This document shows positions 1 to 6,147 of a stretch of DNA of 14,597 nucleotides, one piece after another (the first letter of the stretch is position 1; each line of letters begins with the position of its first letter). The DNA comes from an uncultured Clostridia bacterium. Lineage in GTDB: Bacteria; Bacillota; Clostridia; TANB77; CAG-508. The stretch spans positions 1 to 14,597 of the forward strand of contig CALXPX010000024.1 of the NCBI GenBank assembly GCA_944390305.1, in the 5' to 3' direction. The notes beneath the pieces are model-generated. The model saw only the letters and a list, made by a program, of their open reading frames with translations, made no database searches and had not been told where the DNA came from. Both the position numbers and the translations under genes were made by a program.

Positions 1-441
1 GCTGGAATTATATTATGGGTACTTTCTAATGTGCAAATTTCTAATATTAGTTTACTTACATATGTAGCTAACTTTTTTGATCCATTTGCTCGTTTTATGG
101 GATTAGATGGATATATTCTAACAGCTTTTATACTTGGTCTTCCAGCTAATGAAATAGTGCTTCCTATTATTCTTATGTGTTATATGCAAGCTGGAAGTTT
201 AGTAGATATGAGTAATATGCAAAGTATCTTTGAAATTTTATCAAGTAATGGCTGGTCAATTGTTACTGCTATTAATGTTATGCTATTTTCTTTATTACAT
301 TTTCCATGTGCTACAACACTTCTTACAATAAAGAAAGAAACAAAAAGTTGGAAATGGTGTTTCATTTCATTTATACTACCTACTGTTATTGGCATAATAA
401 TGTGTATGCTTGTTAATTTAATTTTTCATATATTTATCTAA
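1..441 (+). CDS. feoB: Ferrous iron transporter FeoB, C-terminal end (5' partial)
   Basis: The frame is open from base 1, so the start and most of the gene (the N-terminal G-protein domain and first Gate repeat) lie left of the window. The 146 residues seen are the last membrane part of FeoB, the GTP-driven Fe(II) uptake permease of the inner membrane. Recognisable family signatures are FFDPFARFMGLDG (25-37), ILGLPANEIVLPII (44-57), the conserved HFPCATTLLTIKKET (100-114) and a final hydrophobic helix (about 120-146). The Cys in HFPC is typical of the family. The gene ends in TAA and is followed within 3 nt by a strong hairpin, so it is the last gene of its unit. The feo operon upstream (feoA) cannot be seen. 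Identification rests on recalled family sequence and is firm. Confidence 0.93.
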   Translation, partial: AGIILWVLSNVQISNISLLTYVANFFDPFARFMGLDGYILTAFILGLPANEIVLPIILMCYMQAGSLVDMSNMQSIFEILSSNGWSIVTAINVMLFSLLHFPCATTLLTIKKETKSWKWCFISFILPTVIGIIMCMLVNLIFHIFI

Positions 442-443
442 AT

Positions 444-486
444 AACAGTCCAAATAAGATAAAATCTTATTTGGACTGTTTATATA
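444..486 (+). terminator. Intrinsic terminator of feoB
   Basis: Perfect 17-bp inverted repeat: AACAGTCCAAATAAGAT (444-460) and its complement (464-480) around an AAA loop, followed by an AT-rich tail (TATATATTAT). The downstream U-run is interrupted, but the stem is long and starts 3 nt after the feoB stop. The stem is symmetrical, so it may also stop transcription arriving from the decayed minus-strand genes. Confidence 0.82.
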
Positions 487-613
487 TTATAAAATCAGTT
501 TTTGTAAGGATTTTTGCTTAGTATAATATGATGATGTATTATACCCAAAATCTTCTAACATTCTTTTATTATATATTTATAATTATTTAAAATAATAAAA
601 CAACCATTTTAAA
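482..613. other. Intergenic stretch, no intact gene
   Basis: Very AT-rich DNA between the feoB terminator and the decayed minus-strand genes. The only coding-like trace is a 29-codon open run on the minus strand at 487-576, ending in TAA, which contains MLEDFGYNTSSYYTKQKSLQ. It has no credible ribosome binding site and I do not recognise it. It may be the 3' tail of another decayed gene. No RNA gene, repeat or promoter was seen. Confidence 0.4.
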
Positions 614-914
614 TTACTTGCTTTGTAGTATATATTTAGACTCTTCCGCAATATTATTTTTACCTATTTTAATATCATCAATATTTTCATCTTCATTTTT
701 TATTTTATGGAAATTTATAATTTTGTATCCAATTTTAGTTTCTCCATCATTTACTTCATCTTCCAATATACAAAAGTTTAGATCTTTATTATTTATGATT
801 CTAAAATAATCGACTGTATAAAATATTAATCCTAATAGTATAATGATTATACCTAATAAAATTTAAAATTGTCTTTTCTTTTTCTCCTTCAGTTTCTCTT
901 CTCTTCTTCCTCTT
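614..914 (-). pseudogene. Decayed small membrane-anchored protein gene
   Basis: Minus-strand frame 862-614 is open for 82 codons and ends in TAA. It reads as a hydrophobic helix (GIIIILLGLIFYTV) followed by DYFRIINNKDLNFCI, DGETKIGYKIINFHK and an acidic tail ending KYILQSK. This plan (one N-terminal helix, then a short extracellular part with an FC motif and a DGxT..GYKI motif) resembles small Bacillota membrane proteins of unknown function that I recall, but I cannot name the family. There is no ATG in the open frame. A TAA (864-866) lies just before it, and the likely N-terminal part (KRETEGEKEKTIL) continues in the neighbouring frame up to 914. A one-base frameshift near 865-875 would explain this. 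It lies directly after the decayed MazG-like gene on the same strand. The pseudogene call is inference; a sequencing error is the alternative. Confidence 0.5.
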
Positions 915-1224
915 TTAAATTTGTTTATTCTCTTCTACATATTCTAAAAATATTTTATTTTCAAATTCTCCTTTCTTATTATTTTTTCTTTCATGTTCTA
1001 TTTCATTTTTAGAAATACTTTTTACTTTCATTATATAAGATATAATTTCAATTAAGTCTCAGATTTTTCTAATTCGTACCATTCTATAAATTCATGATCC
1101 CCTTCTAATAATTTTTCATATATTTGCTTTATATATTCTTCTTCATTTAAAATCTTATATTTACATTTTCTTTACAAAAATTAATATCCTAAATAATTTA
1201 TCTCTTACAAGTCTATTTGTTCAT
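915..1224 (-). pseudogene. Decayed MazG-like NTP pyrophosphohydrolase
   Basis: Joined across frames, the minus strand reads like the short all-alpha nucleoside triphosphate pyrophosphohydrolase family (phosphoribosyl-ATP pyrophosphatase-like, about 100 residues), which hydrolyses non-canonical or excess NTPs. Pieces in order: MN then RLVRDKLFRILIFVKK (about 1224-1167; family start is M-NKLVRDKIPEII), CKYKILNEEEYIKQIYEK and LLEGDHEFIEWYELEKSE (1165-1058), then DLIEIISYIMKVKSIS and GEFENKIFLEYVEENKQI ending in TAA (1058-915). These match the family's NKLVRDK start, KLxEExxEF helix, ELADxxE metal-binding helix and RGGFxxxIxL end. The frame breaks at about 1215-1222, at about 1163 (TAA 1161-1163) and at about 1056 (TAA 1052-1054). 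Three separate disruptions in about 300 bp make sequencing error unlikely. Family assignment is from memory; decay is seen directly. Confidence 0.8.
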
Positions 1225-1315
1225 TTCTTTTTATATTTTTATTCTATATTTATTTAATAAATTAGTTAATATATAATCAAATGAATTGGTAAGTTGTTCT
1301 TATTAGTATTTAGAT

Positions 1316-1344
1316 TTTACATTTTTTTCAAAATGTGATATAAT
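1316..1344 (+). promoter_or_regulatory. Sigma-A-type promoter, extended -10
   Basis: TTTACA (1316-1321), a 17-nt spacer and TATAAT (1339-1344), with a TG dinucleotide one base upstream of the -10 (1336-1337, extended -10). Transcription would start near 1351, about 30 nt before the ATG at 1382. It is one of the best promoter matches in the window and drives only the 77-codon gene. Confidence 0.75.
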
Positions 1345-1362
1345 AAATAGTAATCACATTTT
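1330..1362 (+). promoter_or_regulatory. Dyad over the -10 box: probable operator or 5' hairpin
   Basis: Perfect 10-bp inverted repeat AAAATGTGAT (1330-1339) and ATCACATTTT (1353-1362), separated by 13 nt. The left arm abuts the -10 box, and the box plus the predicted start site lie between the arms. A dimeric repressor bound here would block the promoter. The start site is predicted at about 1351, so the RNA would carry only the right arm; a DNA operator is therefore more likely than an RNA hairpin. The TGTGA..TCACA half sites recall the CRP/FNR family, but the spacing is wrong for it. Confidence 0.5.
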
Positions 1363-1381
1363 AGCAAAGGGGTAAAATCAA

Positions 1382-1615
1382 ATGAAGAAATGTAAGTACC
1401 GGAAACTAAAATCTCGTCTCATCCTTGTGATTGACCTTTTTTTGGTCTTTCTAGGAGCTTGCCTCTGTTTTTGCTGCTTAAGCAAAACAGTTATTCCCTC
1501 CAGTGAAAACTGGGCAACTGTAATCAACCTTTTAATCGCCTACGGAATTATCCCAGGTCCGTTTTTGATTATGGTTGGCCTCGCAGATATCTGCGAGGAA
1601 GGCAAAAGCTTTTAA
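1382..1615 (+). CDS. Small two-helix membrane protein, function unknown
   Basis: 77 residues, ATG start with AAGGGG 9 nt upstream (1367-1372). I do not recognise the family. The N-terminus is strongly basic (MKKCKYRKLKSR), then helix 1 (about 13-33) contains a cysteine cluster, CLCFCC, at 27-32. A short polar loop (SSENW) follows, then helix 2 (about 46-69) with IIPGP, and an acidic tail CEEGKSF. Total cysteines are six (4, 27, 29, 31, 32, 71). The positive-inside rule suggests a hairpin with both ends in the cytoplasm. By hand count the gene is about 41% GC, against roughly 20-30% around it. It uses codons such as CGG, CTC, GCC and GTC that its neighbours largely avoid, which suggests recent transfer. 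It stands alone with its own promoter and terminator. Possible roles (small membrane regulator, toxin or bacteriocin immunity) are speculation. Confidence 0.72.
   Translation: MKKCKYRKLKSRLILVIDLFLVFLGACLCFCCLSKTVIPSSENWATVINLLIAYGIIPGPFLIMVGLADICEEGKSF
1579..1598 (+). repeat. Perfect 20-bp palindrome inside the small gene
   Basis: CCTCGCAGATATCTGCGAGG reads the same on both strands and covers codons 66-72, ending 14 nt before the stop codon. At 60% GC it stands out strongly here. It could be a protein-binding site, an insertion or recombination site, or an RNA hairpin near the 3' end. The codons GLADICEE are ordinary, so the symmetry is not forced by the protein. Confidence 0.6.
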
Positions 1616-1626
1616 GGTCATACCCT

Positions 1627-1670
1627 AAGAAGCCCTCTAACAAGGGGGCTTCTTACTTTATATTTTTTCT
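1627..1670 (+). terminator. Terminator of the 77-codon gene
   Basis: Stem AAGAAGCCCTC (1627-1637) with GGGGGCTTCTT (1644-1654), 11 pairs including one G-T, loop TAACAA, followed by ACTTTATATTTTTTCTT. The U-run begins a few bases late, but the GC-rich stem is strong. The hairpin sits 3 nt beyond the stop of the convergent plsC-like gene (stop 1658-1660), so it may also block that transcript, though no U-run follows on the minus strand. Confidence 0.75.
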
Positions 1671-2383
1671 TCCTGTATTTCTACATTTTTCTCTATTTGT
1701 TCATTAAATAACTTTTTCATTCTTCTTTCTAATGTCATCTTTTTATATACTCTAGCTTTTAGTTCAATAACATTTTCTTTAGATAGTACATCTTTTGGAT
1801 ATTCTGGCTCTAATATAGTAAGAGTTATAAACGGTTTTTTTCTTATAAATTTTCTTATATCGTTTACCTCTCTATAAGTAAATAATACAGGTAGTACAGG
1901 TACTTGGTTTTTTACAGAAAAGTAAAAAGCTCCATTTTTAAATTCTCTAAGTCCATCACAATATGGAATCAAATGACCTTCTGGATAGATGCCTACTACT
2001 TCACCATTTTTTAAAAGTTTATCTATCGTTTTAATCATTTTTTCTTTCCCTGTAATTTTCCTTGGGGTAGGTATTCCTCTAAAAAGCATAACTAAATATT
2101 TAATAAAGGGGATTTCTAAATTTGATTGCAGAGTTAAAAAATATGGAACTCTAGGGAAAATAGAAAGAGCTATCATTGCACAGTCAATCATATTGATGTG
2201 ATTAGCCACAGCAATATATTCATCTCCGACCTTATCTAAATTTTCCCTTCCTTCTATTTTTAGTCCAAGCCAAAATTTTGTAACCAAAAATAAAATAGGG
2301 TATGCAATTAAATATAATAAACTACTTAATATTTTATAAATTATTGAATGATGTAATAAATCATCCTTATTATTTTCTTTCAT
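1658..2383 (-). CDS. 1-acyl-glycerol-3-phosphate acyltransferase family protein (PlsC-like)
   Basis: 241 residues, the usual length for PlsC-type acyltransferases, which move an acyl chain from acyl-ACP, acyl-phosphate or acyl-CoA onto a lysophospholipid at the membrane. A hydrophobic segment (about 14-34) precedes the catalytic NHxxxxD box, ANHINMIDCAM, with His62 and Asp67. Block II is FRGIPTPRK (101-109), block III is YPEGH (133-137) and block IV is VPVLPV (about 161-166). The C-terminal 40 residues are charged and helical. The ATG overlaps the end of the upstream glycosyltransferase gene by 14 nt and follows AGAGG closely, so its translation is probably coupled. It is the last gene of the capA-rimO-GT4-plsC operon. 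The fusion of its transcription to a glycosyltransferase suggests a part in membrane glycolipid synthesis (inference). The exact acceptor cannot be read from sequence. Confidence 0.87.
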   Translation of the reverse strand: MKENNKDDLLHHSIIYKILSSLLYLIAYPILFLVTKFWLGLKIEGRENLDKVGDEYIAVANHINMIDCAMIALSIFPRVPYFLTLQSNLEIPFIKYLVMLFRGIPTPRKITGKEKMIKTIDKLLKNGEVVGIYPEGHLIPYCDGLREFKNGAFYFSVKNQVPVLPVLFTYREVNDIRKFIRKKPFITLTILEPEYPKDVLSKENVIELKARVYKKMTLERRMKKLFNEQIEKNVEIQEEKI

Positions 2384-3500
2384 AATCCTCTATCTCTTCT
2401 TTAAACATTTCTTCCATTAATTTTATACTATTTTCTATTCTAAATTTATTTGCAAATTCTGCATATTCTTTTCTCATCTTTTGTAAATAATCACTATTAT
2501 CTAAAAAATAATCTATTTTCTTAGCTAAGTCACTACTATTTCCATGTTCAAATAAACTTTTATCATTTAGAGCAAATTGTACTGTTGCTGATTCTTCGCT
2601 ATTAGAAATTATAGGCACATTTCCAGAGGCTATTGCCTCTAGACATGATATTGCTTCTATTTCTGCATCTGCACTATGAACATATAGATCTGTATAAGAT
2701 AATACATCTGCTAACTCTTTTTTATCAAAAAATCTCATAATTGGTAAATTTTTTAAAGTTTCAGATTGCTTTTTATATTTCTCATAGCACTGCCCCTTTC
2801 CACATAGTATTAATTGTATTTTATCTGAATATTTGGATTTTTTTGCAGCATCTATTAATACATCTTGTCTTTTTTCTGGAGAATATCTTCCAACCATGGT
2901 AATAATAATTTTATCTTTAAATTCTTCTGTTTTTTCTTTTCTTTCAAATTTAAAATCTTCATCAACACCATTAGATATTACATGAAGTTTTGCTGTATAA
3001 TCATGTTTTTTTAATTCATTTGCTATAAAATTACTAGGACAATGTATATGTCTAAATTTATTAAAATATGTCCTAAAATATGTATAAATTTTATCATTAA
3101 TCAAATGATTAGTTCCAAGTCCTACAGCATAAGTTATATTTTCTGGTTGCACATGAAATGCTGTTGTATGTGGTATATGCATTTCTTCTGCTATTTTCAC
3201 GCCCTTTCTTGCTAGTGCAAAAGGCATATAAAAATGTATTACATCTTGATCTTTAAAAACATTTCTCATAACATCTTCATCTGGTTTCGCAAAAACCATT
3301 TCATTTGCTTTAAAATATTTGTCTATAACTTTTGGAAATTTATATGTTTTTAAGCCAAACTTGTCTTCTGAATCTCTCCCTGTACTTAACACTTGAACTT
3401 CATTTCCATTTTTTCTTAATCCATCTACAAATCTTTTTGCTGATATTGTTGTACCATTGCTTAGATTATCATACTGGTCTATTACTATTAATATTTTCAT
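2370..3500 (-). CDS. GT4-family glycosyltransferase, probable lipid glycosyltransferase
   Basis: 376 residues with a GT-B fold layout. The N-terminal Rossmann domain starts MKILIVIDQYDNLSNGTT, with the glycine-containing acceptor loop early. The C-terminal nucleotide-sugar domain starts near 198 with MVGRYSPEKRQD (Arg205 and Lys210 typical of GT4). The E-x7-E donor motif is Glu280 to Glu288 in AEIEAISCLEAIASG. HVQPENITY (116-124) resembles the acceptor region of diacylglycerol glucosyltransferases and related mannosyltransferases that I recall from Bacillota. No signal or transmembrane helix is evident, so it is probably cytosolic and membrane-peripheral. Its ATG overlaps the rimO stop as ATGA (4 nt) and its end overlaps plsC by 14 nt. 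Pairing with an acyltransferase supports a diacylglycerol-type acceptor. Donor and acceptor are inferred. Confidence 0.83.
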   Translation of the reverse strand: MKILIVIDQYDNLSNGTTISAKRFVDGLRKNGNEVQVLSTGRDSEDKFGLKTYKFPKVIDKYFKANEMVFAKPDEDVMRNVFKDQDVIHFYMPFALARKGVKIAEEMHIPHTTAFHVQPENITYAVGLGTNHLINDKIYTYFRTYFNKFRHIHCPSNFIANELKKHDYTAKLHVISNGVDEDFKFERKEKTEEFKDKIIITMVGRYSPEKRQDVLIDAAKKSKYSDKIQLILCGKGQCYEKYKKQSETLKNLPIMRFFDKKELADVLSYTDLYVHSADAEIEAISCLEAIASGNVPIISNSEESATVQFALNDKSLFEHGNSSDLAKKIDYFLDNSDYLQKMRKEYAEFANKFRIENSIKLMEEMFKEEIEDYERK

Positions 3501-4780
3501 TTAACCACTTCTCCAATTAAATCATATTCATTAATATCTGTTATTTTGCAATCTATAAATGTGTTCTCTTTACTATTTCCTTTTATATATATTATGCCAT
3601 CTATGTCTGGAACATCCATGTAAGTTCTACCAATTCCTCCTTCTTCAACTAATACTTTTAATACTTTTCCTATATGTTTTCTCATATCTTCTTTTGAAAT
3701 TTCATTTTGAAGTGCCATTATTTTGTTATATCTTTTCTTTTTAGTCATCGGATGAACTTGCTCTTTCATATTATACGCAGCAGTTCCTTCTTCCTTTGAA
3801 TATGTAAAACATCCTAGTTTATCTAATTTAGCCCATTTTACAAAATCATATAGTTTTTCAAAATCTTCTTCAGTCTCTCCAGGAAATCCCACCATTAAAG
3901 TACTTCTTATAATTACATCTGGAATATTTTCTCTTAATTTTACAATTAATTCTCTTATACTCTCTTCTGTACTTTTTCTATTCATTTTCTTTAAAATTTT
4001 ATCTGAAATATGTTGCATAGGTATATCAAAATATTTACAAATTTTATTATTATCTTTTACCTCTTTAATTAATTCATCTGTAATTGTCTCCGGATAAGCA
4101 TATAAAAATCTAATCCATTCAATTCCGTCAATTTTACTAAGCTCATGAAGGAGCTCTGCAATCCTAGGTTTTCCATAAATATCTATTCCATATTTAGTTG
4201 TATCTTGCGCAATAAGAATGATTTCTTTATATCCTTCTTTAGCAAGCTTTTTTGCTTCTTCTAAAATATCTTCTATTTTTCTACTTACATATCTACCTCT
4301 TATATATGGAATAGCACAAAATGTACAAAAATTATTGCATCCTTCTGCTATTCTTATATATGCATAATTTTTACCAGTTGATATAACTCTATCTAAAAAC
4401 TCTAATTTATCTTTACTTTCTTCATCTTTTTCTTTAAGCAGATGACAAATTTGCTCCCATATATTGTTATATTCACTAAATTTAATAAATAAGTCTACTT
4501 CTGGAATAGCTTTTACTAATTCTTCTTTATACCTCTCTACTAAACATCCCGTAACAATTAAATATTTGCAATTATGTTTTTTGTAATCTGCCATTTCTAA
4601 TATTGTATTAATTGCTTCTTCTTTTGCGGAGTTTATAAAACCACATGTGTTTATTACAATTATTTCCGCACTATCTGGATCATTTACTATTTCATAATTA
4701 TTCTTCTTAAATAATCCTATCATCATTTCTGTATCAACTAAATTTTTACTACAACCAAGTGATACAAATCCAACTTTCAT
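3497..4780 (-). CDS. rimO: Ribosomal protein uS12 methylthiotransferase RimO
   Basis: 427 residues, close to the family norm (about 430-450). RimO is a radical-SAM enzyme that methylthiolates an aspartate of ribosomal protein S12. It carries two 4Fe-4S clusters. The N-terminal MTTase domain opens with VSLGCSKNLVDTEM, the signature that separates RimO from MiaB, and has cluster cysteines 10, 46 and 79. The radical-SAM cluster is C148-x3-C152-x2-C155 in EGCNNFCTFCAIP, followed by RGRYVSR. VGFPGETEEDF (about 306-316) is also typical. The last 60 or so residues form the TRAM domain that contacts substrate. The start is fixed by AGGAGG 5 nt upstream of the ATG, and this site overlaps the capA stop codon. 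It is cytosolic. Placement between surface and lipid genes is a position effect, not evidence of a related role. Confidence 0.95.
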   Translation of the reverse strand: MKVGFVSLGCSKNLVDTEMMIGLFKKNNYEIVNDPDSAEIIVINTCGFINSAKEEAINTILEMADYKKHNCKYLIVTGCLVERYKEELVKAIPEVDLFIKFSEYNNIWEQICHLLKEKDEESKDKLEFLDRVISTGKNYAYIRIAEGCNNFCTFCAIPYIRGRYVSRKIEDILEEAKKLAKEGYKEIILIAQDTTKYGIDIYGKPRIAELLHELSKIDGIEWIRFLYAYPETITDELIKEVKDNNKICKYFDIPMQHISDKILKKMNRKSTEESIRELIVKLRENIPDVIIRSTLMVGFPGETEEDFEKLYDFVKWAKLDKLGCFTYSKEEGTAAYNMKEQVHPMTKKKRYNKIMALQNEISKEDMRKHIGKVLKVLVEEGGIGRTYMDVPDIDGIIYIKGNSKENTFIDCKITDINEYDLIGEVVK

Positions 4781-4789
4781 ATATTCCTC

Positions 4790-5989
4790 CTATTTCTGAA
4801 TTATTCCATTTAGCCTATCTATTCCCCTTACTAATTTTTCATATGTTTTTTTATCCAAAGTACTTCCACCTTTTCCATAGCTTGCAATTTCATTTTTCAT
4901 ATCTAAAAGTTTATATCTATTTTTTTCATATTTTATTCCATAATCATTCATATAAATAGGTATATAATCTACTTTATATAAAGATACCCTATTTTCTTCT
5001 GAATTATAATATAATTGAATATTTAATATTAATTCTAAATTTGAATTTTCACTTCTAAAGTCCGATGTATAATCTCCAAGCGAGTAAGCAACTAAACAAT
5101 CTTCTCCTTCATTATTTTTTATTATTTCCATTGGTTGAACTACTGATGGATGTGCTCCTATTATTAGATCTGCACCATTATCTATTAAAAACTTTGCCTT
5201 GTTTTTTTGATCTTCATTTACCTCATTTTTATATACATCTCCCCAATGCATAAGTACTATAGTATAATCTGCATTTTCTTTTGCATATTGTAAATCATTT
5301 TTTACCATTTCTTCATTATATATATTAACTCTTTTTTCTCCATCATCGTATGTATAAGATAGAAATGCAATTTTTGCTCCTCTTTCTTCTTTTATTTTTA
5401 TTCTATCTGATATTTCATCAGAATAAACACCTGTTGTTTCTATTCCAATTGATTCTAAATATTCTTTCGTAGCATAAAGCCCTTCTTCTCCATTGTCTAA
5501 TGCATGATTATGTGCTAAAGTTACCAAATTAATTCCAGATTCTCTTATAGCATTTGCAAATACTTTATTATCATTTGTAATGTTATGTTCATATGTACCT
5601 ACAACTATATTAGAGTCTTTAAAATATTTTGAAATATCTGAGAAAATTTCTGTATATAACCCATTATCATTTGAGCCATAAGTTTTCAAACTATCTCCTA
5701 ATAAAATATCTCCAACTGCAGATATCCTAATAATTGAATCTGATTTATAGTTATTTGCATCATCTAAATCTGCTTCTGCAGATGTATATACATCTTCTAC
5801 ATGTTTTGCAATTCTCATTTGCTCTTCTGATATTTTTTTACTTTCATTTATATGTAATATAACATTAATAACTATACACAAAATAATAAGTAGCAATAAA
5901 ATACTTGAAATTATTATAAAATTTTTATTACTAATTGTTTCTATTATTGCATTAGATTTTCTGGTTTTTCTTCTTCGGTTATTTGCCAT
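4790..5989 (-). CDS. CapA/PgsA-type metallophosphatase, membrane-anchored
   Basis: 399 residues from the ATG at 5989, which has GGAGG (5995-5999) 5 nt upstream. An in-frame TTG four codons earlier is less likely, since the Shine-Dalgarno site would lie inside the gene. A basic N-terminus (NNRRRKTRK) and one helix (about 24-46) anchor it with the bulk outside. The CapA-like fold in the calcineurin superfamily follows: VGDILLGD (about 92-99), VVGTYEHNIT, LAHNHALDNG (about 158-167), LMHWGDVY (about 246-253), GAHPSVVQP (278-286) and YSLGDY (about 302-307). Family members take part in poly-gamma-glutamate or capsule synthesis, but the substrate is often unknown. The second His of the usual GAHPHVxQ motif is Ser here, and the usual NLE/NFE segment reads TYEHN. 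No pgsB or pgsC is adjacent, so a poly-glutamate role is unproven. First gene of the four-gene operon. Confidence 0.88.
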   Translation of the reverse strand: MANNRRRKTRKSNAIIETISNKNFIIISSILLLLIILCIVINVILHINESKKISEEQMRIAKHVEDVYTSAEADLDDANNYKSDSIIRISAVGDILLGDSLKTYGSNDNGLYTEIFSDISKYFKDSNIVVGTYEHNITNDNKVFANAIRESGINLVTLAHNHALDNGEEGLYATKEYLESIGIETTGVYSDEISDRIKIKEERGAKIAFLSYTYDDGEKRVNIYNEEMVKNDLQYAKENADYTIVLMHWGDVYKNEVNEDQKNKAKFLIDNGADLIIGAHPSVVQPMEIIKNNEGEDCLVAYSLGDYTSDFRSENSNLELILNIQLYYNSEENRVSLYKVDYIPIYMNDYGIKYEKNRYKLLDMKNEIASYGKGGSTLDKKTYEKLVRGIDRLNGIIQK

Positions 5990-6012
5990 ACATTCCTCCA
6001 ATTAATATCTAA

Positions 6013-6041
6013 ATTATACAATATATCTCATTTTTTGACAA
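6013..6041 (-). promoter_or_regulatory. Promoter of the capA-rimO-GT4-plsC operon
   Basis: On the minus strand: TTGTCA (6041-6036), 17-nt spacer, TATAAT (6018-6013). It lies about 20 nt upstream of the capA-type Shine-Dalgarno site. Spacing and hexamers are near consensus for the housekeeping sigma factor. Confidence 0.75.
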
Positions 6042-6083
6042 GTAAGGATATAATTTTATTACCTTTTAAATATTCATTAGCCC

Positions 6084-6112
6084 TTGATAATTTCCACATT
6101 TTGATATAAAAT
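6084..6112 (+). promoter_or_regulatory. Probable promoter of the acyl-CoA ligase gene
   Basis: TTGATA (6084-6089), 17-nt spacer, TAAAAT (6107-6112); TATAAA (6105-6110) with a 15-nt spacer is the alternative reading. It is divergent from the capA operon promoter, with the two -35 boxes about 42 nt apart, so a regulator bound between them could act on both. Confidence 0.6.
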
Positions 6113-6147
6113 AAGTAAGATAAAAATATAAGTAAGGTGTGAAAATT

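Noticed and set aside
618..809. 63-codon open frame on the plus strand
   Set aside because: It is the antisense shadow of the decayed membrane-protein gene, with serine/phenylalanine/isoleucine-rich composition and no ribosome site.
1334..1358. TGTGA..TCACA as a CRP/FNR-type site
   Set aside because: CRP half sites are separated by 6 bases; here TGTGA and TCACA are 15 bases apart. Kept only as an unassigned dyad.
5990..6001. TTG start for the CapA-type gene, four codons upstream
   Set aside because: The GGAGG ribosome site would lie within the gene; the ATG at 5989 has correct spacing.
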